Of a stretch of 64,000 nucleotides of DNA, positions 55,901 through 63,699 are shown piece by piece (position 1 is the first letter of the stretch; every line of letters starts with the position of its first letter). Under the pieces are notes generated by a model. It saw only the letters and a list, made by a program, of their open reading frames with translations. It was not told the DNA's origin and searched no databases. The stretch is taken from contig JAFLJS010000028.1 of assembly GCA_022712895.1 (NCBI GenBank), positions 62,001 through 126,000 of the forward strand, given 5' to 3'. The stretch is from Desulfocapsa sp. Lineage in GTDB: Bacteria > Desulfobacterota > Desulfobulbia > Desulfobulbales > Desulfocapsaceae. Made by a program: the position numbers and the translations under genes.

Positions 55901-55982
55901 CAAGACGCAGCACTGCAGTAACACTGCTGGCGATGATAAACAGAAGGACAACTAGAAAGAGGCGAATGTTAAAGGACTTCAT
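52923..55982 (-). CDS. MMPL-type exporter fused to a methyltransferase
   Basis: 1019 residues. Residues 1 to about 790 are an MMPL/RND-type exporter in two halves, each a leading helix, a large periplasmic domain and a block of five or six helices (first block with GFGGAIISITVDHGIAYLLFL, second with LMLSIVILGMGIDYSIFFV). Exporters of this type move lipids or aryl polyenes across the inner membrane. The C-terminal part (about 800-1019) is a class I methyltransferase with motif I ILDIGCGYGVPG near 852, VGLDPDAERI and LVLLLDMLHYLDDE. The fusion implies that methylation and export of one product are coupled. Four-base overlaps with genes on both sides. Confidence 0.9.
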   Translation of the reverse strand: MKSFNIRLFLVVLLFIIASSVTAVLRLDMDTDIVRSLPANSVVVSDALEIFANHPIHDQIAVDVALTIDDLDSLVACGQFIEKEFIASGLFREVGNAKIATLIPELALHVMESLPLLLSEAELEAEITPRLQADFITTRLQESVQKLSSLEGIGQGQFIASDPLGFMEPVMAKMAMLAPLADAQIHNGFLLSPDRKHLLVTARPNVSGTDTASAKQLANLIQAVEKMLNEQFTAAGIGVTLTPVGAYRAALDNEQIIRHDVNFALLLSMLGIGFLLFIAFPRPLIGLLSLLPALFGTALSLLVFSLLHPSISIMVLGFGGAIISITVDHGIAYLLFLDRRQDTRGKEASHEVRSIGLLAVLTTCGAFLTLSFSGFPVFVQLGQFTAMGVLFSFLFVHFVFPYLTPALKASGKRRLPLQTFVDGFYSTGRVGFFGAALLALVLVFYARPEFQVNLESMNTVSQETMEADSLFTSVWGNISNRVVLMLSAESVEDLQLQNDELLQKVAKDVAAETLEKVFVASMLFPGEKRAQENLSSWKEFWTPEKVNVFQEQLLAKSTALGFSDQAFSTFLKTLAPDYFVQAKTLPAKFYPLLGIQESDGQLHEFINISPGKNYNSDNFFSRYHSEGKIFDSPNFSVQLAAILFKSFSTMLGIIAVSIVIFLLFFYASWQLTLITLLPPVFSYICTLGTMKLIGHPLDIPGLMLSIVILGMGIDYSIFFVRAHQRYRSPQNPSFGLVRMAVFMAGTSTLIGFGVLCFAEHSLLRSIGITSLLGIGYSLLGAFLLLPPLLHSYFSTTVRRSAKQQDIEQRVRNRYRLLEAYPRMFARFKLKSDPMFHDLSEILETKRDTVHTILDIGCGYGVPGCWCLEYCKNAKLVGLDPDAERIRVAVLAMGDRAELITKMASELPDLQEPADLVLLLDMLHYLDDESVKNLFASCFAVMADDGLLVIRYVIYPQKRAVSWFWKVEDMRTKRGGGAAHYRKSEDMAELLEGAGFMVEMNSVTRTNEELVWLTGRAGKP

Positions 55983-56692
55983 CGTTGTATAATTAACAGA
56001 AACGCTGCCATCAAGACAAGCAAATGGGCAATAATAATGGGAAGTTTATAGCGCTGTAGCAGTTCATTGTTGCGCTGAAGAAATTGGAGACCACCAAAAA
56101 ATCGCCGAATCTTATCCAGAAAAATCGTTTTATTGTCACTGATAGACATACTCTGAAAAGCGATCATGGGAACGGGGGCAAAAGAATTGATGCAGCGCTT
56201 TTTTAAAAAACCATCATAGGCCACCCCCTGCCACTGCTCCTCTATTATTTTTTTGGCGAAGGGTCGATTCAAAGCATACCCATGCGTTAGACAACGATAG
56301 TCTATTTTGGTCAGATACTTTGAAACTGTTTTTCTACTGCGGCTACTAATGGCACCAAGGAAAAATGCATCCCAGCTTTGCAGTTGCTGTAACTGCTTTA
56401 TTGCCTCTGTACTTCGCTCTTCCTTAAAGTGTGCCACGGTAATATCATCTTCAAAGATCAATATATGCTTACCGCCCTCTTCCACGCCACGGGTTAAACA
56501 GTACAGATGTGAATCAAAGATCCCTTCTTCTGGATTGCTGGGATGTTTTTGCACAAGAACAAATTCCACCCGTTGCAGAATCCCAAGTTCGTCAAATACC
56601 CGTTTTGCGCTTTCTTGCCTGTCTAAACGGCTATCCACCGATATACAAAACATTTTATCAAAGAACTGTTGCGGATCAAAGATGGCATTCAT
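55979..56692 (-). CDS. GT25-family glycosyltransferase, membrane-anchored
   Basis: 237 residues from the preferred ATG; a longer frame to 56782 has no leader or family similarity. It resembles the LPS-biosynthesis/GT25 family: FDKMFCISVDSRLDRQESAKRVFDELGI at the N-terminus, LIFEDDI (acidic catalytic motif) near residue 90 and HGYALNRPFAKKI. A C-terminal transmembrane helix (LPIIIAHLLVLMAAFLLII) anchors it. It may glycosylate the product of the cluster. It follows a 358-base gap that carries an opposite-strand gene. Confidence 0.85.
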   Translation of the reverse strand: MNAIFDPQQFFDKMFCISVDSRLDRQESAKRVFDELGILQRVEFVLVQKHPSNPEEGIFDSHLYCLTRGVEEGGKHILIFEDDITVAHFKEERSTEAIKQLQQLQSWDAFFLGAISSRSRKTVSKYLTKIDYRCLTHGYALNRPFAKKIIEEQWQGVAYDGFLKKRCINSFAPVPMIAFQSMSISDNKTIFLDKIRRFFGGLQFLQRNNELLQRYKLPIIIAHLLVLMAAFLLIIQR

Positions 56693-56718
56693 AGAAATTC
56701 TAAGGTAAAGAATATGGT

Positions 56719-57093
56719 ATGAAAGATATGTACCGAAAAGCTCTGATGAAAATTGCCAACACTGCTTTTGTCCAGTCAGCAATTAAGGAACAGGCGGATC
56801 TATCAGCGTTTAAAGCGAAACCGTCCTTTGCTGTGATCACGGGTGTTGTGTTAATCATCATTTCCTCTCTTCTTGGCTGGCCAGCCGTTGCTGCACTTGG
56901 TGTTACTGCCATACAACTTGAAGAACCCCTTATTGCTGTTATCGGCGGCCCGCTGGTGTATGGCTTTTCCCATCTTGTTTTTCTTCTTGGCATGTACTTT
57001 TCAGGCGCCGAATATTCTTTAATTTTTGCCCGCTGGCTGGTTCGTGCCGTTATGGAAAAGCTATTATTCTGGGCAGATCTGCCGCAGGTTTAA
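56719..57093 (+). CDS. Small two-helix membrane protein, antisense to the cluster
   Basis: 124 residues on the plus strand between minus-strand genes, filling the only large gap of the cluster. Two hydrophobic segments (about 37-62, PSFAVITGVVLIIISSLLGWPAVAALG; and 70-92, PLIAVIGGPLVYGFSHLVFLLGMY) with a soluble helical N-terminus (RKALMKIANTAFVQSAIKEQADLSAF). Its end overlaps the 3' end of the dehydratase gene by 44 bases. The composition looks genuinely coding and resembles small conserved membrane proteins of Desulfobacterota as I recall them. AAGGT lies upstream, at a long distance. Function unknown. Confidence 0.7.
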   Translation: MKDMYRKALMKIANTAFVQSAIKEQADLSAFKAKPSFAVITGVVLIIISSLLGWPAVAALGVTAIQLEEPLIAVIGGPLVYGFSHLVFLLGMYFSGAEYSLIFARWLVRAVMEKLLFWADLPQV

Positions 57094-57889
57094 TCAAGCC
57101 TCCAGTCACATCCCGCATCCGTAAGCCTTTTACTGTTTCGCAAGGTTCTCCACTCATTTCAAAAATAGAGAGATCAAAAAGAAGCTCCTTTTCTGTTTGC
57201 GACACAAGCTGTACATTGCTTGAATATTCTGTCCCTGCAACCGTTGGTTTGTGGATATAACGCTTAGCAATAGCCACAGGAAAAGGAACAAAATCTGCCA
57301 CACACTGCCCCAAAACGCAGGCTGCATGCATGGCACCATCAAGTGGAAATGGAGAACCGACGACTGCTTCCATTTTCTGTTTCTGTGCCATCCGGGGTGC
57401 CTGCAATCTTACAATAGCTGTTGCATTCCTCATATGTAACATCCCAATTATACTCCTATAACTTGGGCCAAAAGGAACAAGCTCACGGTAAATCCTTGCC
57501 GCATCTAACTGCAGATCGCCATCTTCAAATTTAAGAAATGGCAGCGGAGACACATCTTGCTCTTCAAGCTTAAAATGTAACGCAGCGTGTTCTTTTATCC
57601 TGCTAATTTTTTTAAACTGAATCTTGCTGAGCAGTTTGCAGAAAAAACCATCATCTGTTTCTTCATACTCCACCAGTGCTGAAATCTCAGCTGCACCTTC
57701 CGGGATTTCCAAAAGTTTAGAGAAACTGGCTTGCGCCATATACTGCACAGACAGAGCAGGTACTATTCTGGTTGCAGTTTCAGCCAGTAGCAACATGGTT
57801 TCAACAGCTGGAAAGATGGTCTTCCCGTTAAAACTGTGATCAACAAACCAGGGAAGAACAGGGATTGAGACAGGGATACGGTTTGCCAT
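57050..57889 (-). CDS. Stand-alone PKS-type dehydratase
   Basis: 279 residues with the double-hotdog fold signature of polyketide-synthase dehydratase domains. First hotdog: DHSFNGKTIFPAVE, the HxxxGxxxxP motif (His18, Gly22, Pro27). Second hotdog: FPLDGAMHAA, the catalytic Asp (183) with His187 in the DxxxQ/H motif. It would dehydrate a 3-hydroxyacyl-ACP intermediate. PKS dehydratases are normally embedded in large synthases; a free-standing one beside separate ketosynthases and ACP points to an iterative type II-like system. It abuts the thioesterase gene (one base shared). Confidence 0.87.
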   Translation of the reverse strand: MANRIPVSIPVLPWFVDHSFNGKTIFPAVETMLLLAETATRIVPALSVQYMAQASFSKLLEIPEGAAEISALVEYEETDDGFFCKLLSKIQFKKISRIKEHAALHFKLEEQDVSPLPFLKFEDGDLQLDAARIYRELVPFGPSYRSIIGMLHMRNATAIVRLQAPRMAQKQKMEAVVGSPFPLDGAMHAACVLGQCVADFVPFPVAIAKRYIHKPTVAGTEYSSNVQLVSQTEKELLFDLSIFEMSGEPCETVKGLRMRDVTGGLIKPAADLPRIIAFP

Positions 57890-58371
57890 TATGACGCCGG
57901 AAACTGTTCCCAGAGTTTAACGGTCCTGGCATCGACTTCAACGGGAATCCCCTTCTCGTTTACGGCGCAGTGTCTGGTAAAACCGGTACAGATAATCTCA
58001 TTATCTTCTGCCCGCGTAATCACATAATCAAACTGCAGCTTCACAAGCTCCAGGGTGGAGGGTCTGGTGTGGACATGCATCAGATCGTCATAAAAAAGCG
58101 GAGTATAATAGTTCAGTTCTATTTTAATAATGGGATAGACGTAACCACTTGCCTCAATCTGCTTGTAAGGGTACTTGTAATCCCGCATAAGCTCTGCCCG
58201 GCCAAACTCAAAGTAGCGCAGATAATTTGCGTGATACACCACTTGCGAACGATCGGTATCCACATAGAGGGTTCGCATCTGTGAACGATGCCAGGTAAGC
58301 CCGCTATTGAGATCTTTTACATGTGAAGGATGATCTGCTAAAATTTCAGGAATAAATGGTTTTGGTCGCAT
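57889..58371 (-). CDS. 4-hydroxybenzoyl-CoA-type thioesterase
   Basis: 160 residues, single hotdog of the YbgC/FadM type: MRTLYVDTDRSQVVYHANYLRYFEFGRAELMRD contains the family's Asp in YHANYLRYFE and the leading Tyr-x-Asp-x-D. It hydrolyses acyl thioesters, here probably the ACP-bound product or misprimed intermediates. Thioesterases of this kind (ApeK-like) occur in aryl-polyene clusters. It lies six bases after the first ketosynthase gene. Confidence 0.88.
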   Translation of the reverse strand: MRPKPFIPEILADHPSHVKDLNSGLTWHRSQMRTLYVDTDRSQVVYHANYLRYFEFGRAELMRDYKYPYKQIEASGYVYPIIKIELNYYTPLFYDDLMHVHTRPSTLELVKLQFDYVITRAEDNEIICTGFTRHCAVNEKGIPVEVDARTVKLWEQFPAS

Positions 58372-58377
58372 ATTTTG

Positions 58378-59646
58378 TTAGTTGCATCCTCTGAAAACTA
58401 TACAGCAATTTGTGCCGCCAAAGCCAAAGGAATTGGATAGTACATGTTCATAACTATGTTTACGGCTGGTATTTGGCACCACATCAATATCTGCAAAAGC
58501 GGGGTCGGGGATATGGTTCACAGTGGGTAAAACAACTCCCTGTGACATCGCTTCTATGGAAAGAGCCGCTTCAATTGCAGCTGAAGCACCAAGACTGTGG
58601 CCAACCTGCGATTTGTTGGCAGATACCGGAATATTGCTGATATGTTCAGCAAACACTTCCCGTAGACATTCCACCTCTGTGGCATCCCCTGTTGGAGTTG
58701 ATGTTCCATGGGCATTAATGGAACCGATATCCTGAGCGCTAATTTCCGCATCTGTTAAAGAGTCGCGAATGGCACGGACAATGGTATCTTTATTGGGACG
58801 GGTAAAGTGTTTGGCATCTGATGTCATGCCAATGCCTACAACTTCAGCTTTTCTTGTCAGCCCGCACTGTTTTATTTTCTCTTCAGCAGCAAGAAGCAAC
58901 ACCCCCGCACCTTCCGCCAGAACAAACCCTTTGCGATCAAGACTGAACGGTCGTGATGCCTGTGTGGGATCAACATATGCCCGGTCTTTCTCACCAACCT
59001 TGATTGTGGCCAGCATATTGGAAAAACCCTGGATTATTTCAGGTACCAGACAGCTCTCCACCCCACCAACCAGTGCAAAGTCGCAATCTCCATCACGTAT
59101 CATTCTTGCGCCCATGGCGATTGCGTGATTAGCGGAAGCACATGCACCCTGTGGGGAAAAAACAGGGCCGGTAAAACCCAGTTCCATGCCGGCCTTACCG
59201 GCTGGCAGATTGGCACAAACATTGGGCAAGAGATAGGGGCTCACTTTGAAGGGACCACGATTTACATAATTATCCATGGCAATGCGGTAAGAATCGACGC
59301 CATTCAAAGCAGAGCCAATCAGACAGGCAGTTTTGGGGCCAGTTTCCTTATCCATGGTAAGCCCGGCATCGGCCAAAGCCTGACGACACATCTCCATGGT
59401 CAAAAAGACATAATCTGCATTCCAGATTGACGCTTCTTTAGGAGTCACATAGGGAAACTGGGAAGGGTCCCAGTTTGGGATTTCGCCCACCACATTACTG
59501 CGGCTCTCGGTTTCACATTTTGTTACCCGGCTAAACCCTGCTTTGCCCTGTAGTGCTGCCTGCCAAGTGTTTGCAAAACTATTGCCAAGCGCTGTGGCTG
59601 TGGCGTATCCGCTGACAAAAACTTTTCTATTAAGTGGAGCTTTCAT
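58378..59646 (-). CDS. Beta-ketoacyl-ACP synthase (KAS II/FabF-like), copy A
   Basis: 422-residue thiolase-fold condensing enzyme. The Cys-His-His triad is intact: Cys169 in PQGACASANHA, His313 in NAHGTSTPTGD and His350 in NKSQVGHSLGAS. It elongates acyl-ACP with malonyl-ACP. Paralogous to copy B directly upstream. Both have a catalytic Cys, so neither is a chain-length factor, which would have Gln at this position. The sequence is diverged from housekeeping FabF (long N-terminal part with NWDPSQFPYVTPKE), which fits a specialised cluster. Confidence 0.92.
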   Translation of the reverse strand: MKAPLNRKVFVSGYATATALGNSFANTWQAALQGKAGFSRVTKCETESRSNVVGEIPNWDPSQFPYVTPKEASIWNADYVFLTMEMCRQALADAGLTMDKETGPKTACLIGSALNGVDSYRIAMDNYVNRGPFKVSPYLLPNVCANLPAGKAGMELGFTGPVFSPQGACASANHAIAMGARMIRDGDCDFALVGGVESCLVPEIIQGFSNMLATIKVGEKDRAYVDPTQASRPFSLDRKGFVLAEGAGVLLLAAEEKIKQCGLTRKAEVVGIGMTSDAKHFTRPNKDTIVRAIRDSLTDAEISAQDIGSINAHGTSTPTGDATEVECLREVFAEHISNIPVSANKSQVGHSLGASAAIEAALSIEAMSQGVVLPTVNHIPDPAFADIDVVPNTSRKHSYEHVLSNSFGFGGTNCCIVFRGCN

Positions 59647-59654
59647 TTTCTTGT

Positions 59655-60905
59655 CTAATGTACCTTTTTAAAGACAGCACAGCTATTGCATCCGCCAAAA
59701 CCAAAAGAGTTTTTCAAAACATACTCCTGATCCAGTTTGCGTTTTGTATTTGCGACACAATCGATCTCTATTTCCGGATCAGGCTGATAGTTAATTGTGG
59801 GAGCTAAAATCCCGTCACGCATGCCTTGAAAAGAAAAAATTGATTCAATCACAGATGAGGCGCCCATTGCATGACCAATCAAAGATTTATTAGCTGAAAC
59901 CGGGGGTAGTTTACTGCCAAAAACGACCTGCAAAGCATCAAATTCAACTTTATCCCCCACTTTTGTCGACGCCGCATGGGCATTTACAGCTGCGATATCT
60001 GCTGGAGTGACGTTTGCATCAACCATGGCATCGACCATACAACGTTTTATGGTCTCAAAATAGGGGGCTACAAAATGGTGGGCATCAGAAGTCATTCCCC
60101 AACCAGCAAGTTCTGTGTCGTAAGAGAGGCCATGACTTCTGGCGAACTCGGGAGTTGCCAGAATCACTGCGCCCGCACCCTCTGAGATGACAAAACCACG
60201 TCTGTTCTTTGAGAATGGTCTGCTGGCAAGTTGCGGAGCTTCTTCCAGGCCCTCTTTGGGATTATAGACAGCGTTCATTGTGTGAAAGCCAGCAACAATT
60301 GGCTCTACCAATGCAAAATCGACAGCGCCGCAAATTGCGACATCAGCACGTCCTTGAGCCAGAAACATGGCACCCATAATCATAGATGTAAGACCCGTTG
60401 CACAAGCCGTGATGGGAGCAACAATGGGCCCCTGCGCTCCTGTCTGGATGGCAATCTTACCACCAACCATGTTGATACAGGAGTTAGGATTTGCATAGGG
60501 GAGAGGGAGCTTATTCTCGGTCTGCATCCGTCTGTCTGAGGACAAAACCGCATCTAGTCCGCCTATGGCTGAGCTATAGGTTACAGCAACTCTTGGGGCA
60601 AGTTCTTTTGTGATCTCGACGCCACTGCGTTCAAGAGCTCTGGCCACAGTAAGCATACTGTATCTAAAAACAGGAGATGTCCAGCTGGCCAGGTGTCTGG
60701 CTGTCAGGAAGGGATAGTCGAGATCGTCAATATTGGGTGTTTGGCCAGCGATTCGAACAGGAAAATCATCATCAATGGGGAAACGTGTCAGGGGAGCAAT
60801 ACCGCTCTTCCCGGCAAGCGCTTGTTGCCACCCTGCTTCCATATCACTGCCGAGGGCCGTAACGGCATCATAGCCCAGGATTACTGGATTGGAAGCGGAT
60901 TTCAC
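59655..60905 (-). CDS. Beta-ketoacyl-ACP synthase (KAS II/FabF-like), copy B
   Basis: 416-residue condensing enzyme with the complete triad Cys168 (PITACATGLTS), His310 (VNAHAASTKVGD) and His345 (NKSLIGHAMGAS). It is the partner of copy A, eight bases upstream of it. The usual Gly after NAH is replaced by Ala (NAHAAS). The two may act at different chain lengths or as a heterodimer. Downstream of the second radical SAM gene, with six bases between. Confidence 0.92.
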   Translation of the reverse strand: MKSASNPVILGYDAVTALGSDMEAGWQQALAGKSGIAPLTRFPIDDDFPVRIAGQTPNIDDLDYPFLTARHLASWTSPVFRYSMLTVARALERSGVEITKELAPRVAVTYSSAIGGLDAVLSSDRRMQTENKLPLPYANPNSCINMVGGKIAIQTGAQGPIVAPITACATGLTSMIMGAMFLAQGRADVAICGAVDFALVEPIVAGFHTMNAVYNPKEGLEEAPQLASRPFSKNRRGFVISEGAGAVILATPEFARSHGLSYDTELAGWGMTSDAHHFVAPYFETIKRCMVDAMVDANVTPADIAAVNAHAASTKVGDKVEFDALQVVFGSKLPPVSANKSLIGHAMGASSVIESIFSFQGMRDGILAPTINYQPDPEIEIDCVANTKRKLDQEYVLKNSFGFGGCNSCAVFKKVH

Positions 60906-60911
60906 TTTCTG

Positions 60912-61940
60912 TTACCAGGGTATAAACTGATACAGTTTTGCGAACATCTCATACACTTCAATCCAGTTCCGTAACGATTCTGGAGTGTCAATATGAGCAC
61001 GTTTATTCACCATAACCCAGCTCATATGAGCGGCGCCATCTTTACACGTTGAACAGTCACGAGTCTCAGAGGTGCAGCAACGATGCACAGTCTCCAAATC
61101 TGACGCCCAGCGGACGAAATTAGTCAGTCGTTTTGGCTGCGGTTCGCGGTTATCCCGCATAATCGTAACCGATGGACATTCATTCCAGCCAAATCGTCGA
61201 CCCAACATCACCCCGGTGGTAATAATTTCATGGTAATATTTTGAAGAGACAACGGTATCTGGATAGCGATCAAGCATAGCATCCATCTCTGCCCGAATGG
61301 CGATCAACTCCTCAGGCATCCAGGAAAAACCGCTCACATCCTCGTCATTGGAAAGCAACTGCATATGCACCTTTAATCCAATATCTCTGATTTTGCGGAT
61401 AATTTTTTCTGTCTTTCCCAGTTGTTTCGGAGTTATGGTGTAGAGGTAATAGGCGTGAGGATCCCCTTCATAATTAGCACTCGTTATCTTAAACGTATCC
61501 TGGCCACGAAGAGCAATTTCGTCTTCTGCATCGCCCCACAGAGACAAGCCAACCATCATATCCGGAAAACGATCTCGAGGAATTTTAATAAGACCATTGG
61601 TGGCACAGAAAGTGGGCAGACGCTTATAAAAGGCCTCAATGCGATCCATACAGAGCGTTGGTTCACCACCTATCAAGATGGCGAGATTCACACCACGATC
61701 CATCTCTTTTTCCACAAAACCATGCCATTTCTCCACATCCTTTTCTTCAGCAGCACGTTCATGCTCACCGGATGAGAAGAAAAAACACCCTTTGCAACGC
61801 AGGTTGCAGCGATCTGTTACATCATAGATCGAACTACGGATATTGAGTCTGGAGATTTTTTTATATCGCTCGTACCATTCATTGTCGAGCAAGGAACTTA
61901 CTGTTTTCATAGACGTATATTTTTTTTGCGTTTTTAGCAC
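60912..61940 (-). CDS. Radical SAM enzyme with C-terminal cysteine motif, copy B
   Basis: 342 residues. The radical SAM motif CNLRCKGC (Cys45, Cys49, Cys52) is followed by ILIGGEPTL, and a C-terminal cysteine group CCTSETRDCSTCKDGAAH may hold an auxiliary cluster, as in SPASM-type enzymes. Clearly paralogous to the next protein (62983-61934). GTG 61940 overlaps the upstream stop codon, which favours coupling; ATG 61910 is an alternative start. The substrate is unknown; within a lipid cluster a C-C bond-forming or carbon-skeleton reaction is an attractive hypothesis only. Confidence 0.85.
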   Translation of the reverse strand: MLKTQKKYTSMKTVSSLLDNEWYERYKKISRLNIRSSIYDVTDRCNLRCKGCFFFSSGEHERAAEEKDVEKWHGFVEKEMDRGVNLAILIGGEPTLCMDRIEAFYKRLPTFCATNGLIKIPRDRFPDMMVGLSLWGDAEDEIALRGQDTFKITSANYEGDPHAYYLYTITPKQLGKTEKIIRKIRDIGLKVHMQLLSNDEDVSGFSWMPEELIAIRAEMDAMLDRYPDTVVSSKYYHEIITTGVMLGRRFGWNECPSVTIMRDNREPQPKRLTNFVRWASDLETVHRCCTSETRDCSTCKDGAAHMSWVMVNKRAHIDTPESLRNWIEVYEMFAKLYQFIPW

Positions 61941-62983
61941 TGCTCTGGTGGTTCCACCATTTCACTGCAAAGATTTTTGCCCTTCTCGTACCCTTTCACC
62001 CACACTGCAAGATACGTATCCACATAGTCCAGCCATGCGGAAAAATGCCGGGGAGTAGTTGCGTGACGATACATTCTGGCTGTAACCACCGCACTTCCGG
62101 CAGCATAATGGCGGCAATCATCACAATCAGTATCCGGCACACAACATGCCGCCGCTCTATCCCACTGCAAATCAGTCCGGTATTGGCGAAAAGATCTACC
62201 GAGACCAATGTCAGTGGATGGATTCATACGCGGATAAGAACAGGAGAAAAGATCATGCAAACCCTGCTCATGAGTATGAGCCATGATATTATAGGGAGAG
62301 TAAATAACAGTCTCCGGATAATCTTGCAAAAGTTCTGTCATTACGAGACGGGTACGAGCCAATGTTTCAGGAGTATGCTTCAGATGCCCATCATAGCCAA
62401 CAGGGGCGGAGAACATATTAAAGGTGATCTGCTGATTATTGGCAGCCAGTTTTTTAGTCACTTCCCTGGCCTCGTCAATATTTACCGGAGTAAAGGTATA
62501 GACCCAGATTGCACGTGTGTCGCCATGGTAATTCTCCATCTGGCGCTTTAGCATACCCTTTGCCTTTCTGATTTCCAGACTGGTTTCATCATTTCCCCAT
62601 ACGGAAAGATGGATGCGATAATCAATTTCTCTGGGCAGTACTTTTATGCCGTTACTGGCAATACAGCCAAGAGGAATTTCGTCGTAGCAGGTTTTACACA
62701 AATCGGGGACAAAGGATGGTTCGGCACCGGCAAGCACAACGAAGGTGATGCCACGCTCCTTTTCTGCACGCATATGCTGCTGCCAGTCGGAAACATTTAA
62801 ATTTTCTTCGAAAAGATGTTTATCGCCCTGAAAATAATAGCAGCCCTCACAACGAATATTACAACGATTGGACATGTCATAGGTGGACTCACGCAGAAAG
62901 AAGTACTTACGTACCTTTTCGAAACGTTCACGGATGGCAGGAACAGCAATAATATCGGAGAACTTGTACTCTTGTTCACTCAT
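61934..62983 (-). CDS. Radical SAM enzyme with C-terminal cysteine motif, copy A
   Basis: 349 residues with CNIRCEGC (Cys41, Cys45, Cys48), the SAM-contact loop LAGAEPSF and a C-terminal Cys group ACCVPDTDCDDCRHYAAGSA. It shares the layout of copy B (STYDMSNRCNIRC against SIYDVTDRCNLRC; NYHGD against NYEGD), so the two arose by duplication. Many positions differ, including GAEP instead of GGEP in the substrate/SAM loop. It follows the ACP gene by 14 bases. Confidence 0.85.
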   Translation of the reverse strand: MSEQEYKFSDIIAVPAIRERFEKVRKYFFLRESTYDMSNRCNIRCEGCYYFQGDKHLFEENLNVSDWQQHMRAEKERGITFVVLAGAEPSFVPDLCKTCYDEIPLGCIASNGIKVLPREIDYRIHLSVWGNDETSLEIRKAKGMLKRQMENYHGDTRAIWVYTFTPVNIDEAREVTKKLAANNQQITFNMFSAPVGYDGHLKHTPETLARTRLVMTELLQDYPETVIYSPYNIMAHTHEQGLHDLFSCSYPRMNPSTDIGLGRSFRQYRTDLQWDRAAACCVPDTDCDDCRHYAAGSAVVTARMYRHATTPRHFSAWLDYVDTYLAVWVKGYEKGKNLCSEMVEPPEQC

Positions 62984-62997
62984 TGGAAAGTGTTCCG

Positions 62998-63264
62998 TTA
63001 CTCTTTTTCGGCAAGTTTAGTATCAATATAAGCTGCAATAATGGCCACAGTGGTGAGCTTGGGATAATCGTCTTCATCAATACGGACTCCGTACTCATCA
63101 CGTATCACCAGGGCTATGGTGGCAAGATCCATGGAATCGATACCGACCTCATCAACAAGATCAAGATCACCATCAAAGGTTTCCGGGGTAACATCTTCCA
63201 GCTTTAGTTCATTTATGATGATTCCAGCAATACGGGTGACTGTTTCGCTATTAGCACTTGCCAT
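62998..63264 (-). CDS. Acyl carrier protein
   Basis: 88 residues, acidic, four-helix ACP pattern. The phosphopantetheine Ser is Ser44 in VGIDSMDLATIALVIRDEYG. It carries the growing chain for the two ketosynthases and dehydratases of the cluster. Helix II (DSMDLATIALVIRDEYGVRI) is typical. Six bases after the hotdog gene and 14 before the radical SAM gene. Confidence 0.93.
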   Translation of the reverse strand: MASANSETVTRIAGIIINELKLEDVTPETFDGDLDLVDEVGIDSMDLATIALVIRDEYGVRIDEDDYPKLTTVAIIAAYIDTKLAEKE

Positions 63265-63270
63265 GTATCT

Positions 63271-63624
63271 CTACTGCTCCTTTCTGGGGGCCAGAACAAG
63301 CCTGCCTGAACAGACCTGCTGATCGTTATGTTGTATGGAAAAAATATAATTACTTTCTTGCTTACCAGCGGCGGCATGAATATCAAGGACATCCCCCGGC
63401 CGGATTAACTTTTTGAATTTCACTCGTGCCAGAGTCTGTAAGACCAATTTTTGTTGTACAACCTGTTCCACACACTCTGTTACCATGTGTAGTTGTGCTA
63501 TACCAGGCAGTATGGGATCTCCAGGAAAATGACCATCAAACCATGGCGACAACGCATCGGTGCTGACTTTTGCAACCACTGCACCTTCGCTGTCACGCTT
63601 TGCTGTTATGATTGTATACCACAT
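63271..63624 (-). CDS. ApeI/FabZ-like hotdog dehydratase
   Basis: 117-residue single-hotdog protein with the FabZ/FabA-type motif GHFPGDPILPGIAQLHMV (His32 and the following). At the position of the FabZ catalytic Glu (14 residues after the His) there is His, as in ApeI-like hotdogs where this site is not Glu. So it resembles the aryl-polyene dehydratase ApeI more than housekeeping FabZ. It would act on 3-hydroxyacyl-ACP or similar. Located directly upstream of the ACP gene. Confidence 0.85.
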   Translation of the reverse strand: MWYTIITAKRDSEGAVVAKVSTDALSPWFDGHFPGDPILPGIAQLHMVTECVEQVVQQKLVLQTLARVKFKKLIRPGDVLDIHAAAGKQESNYIFSIQHNDQQVCSGRLVLAPRKEQ

Positions 63625-63699
63625 CGCTCAACTCTAACTAAATAACCGATTTGTTGTAACAGGTAACACAAAAAAATTCAAACATTCTGCACTCATTTG

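Noticed and set aside
58378-60905. Ketosynthase / chain-length-factor pair as in type II polyketide systems
   Set aside because: Both proteins have the active-site Cys and both His residues; a chain-length factor would lack the Cys.
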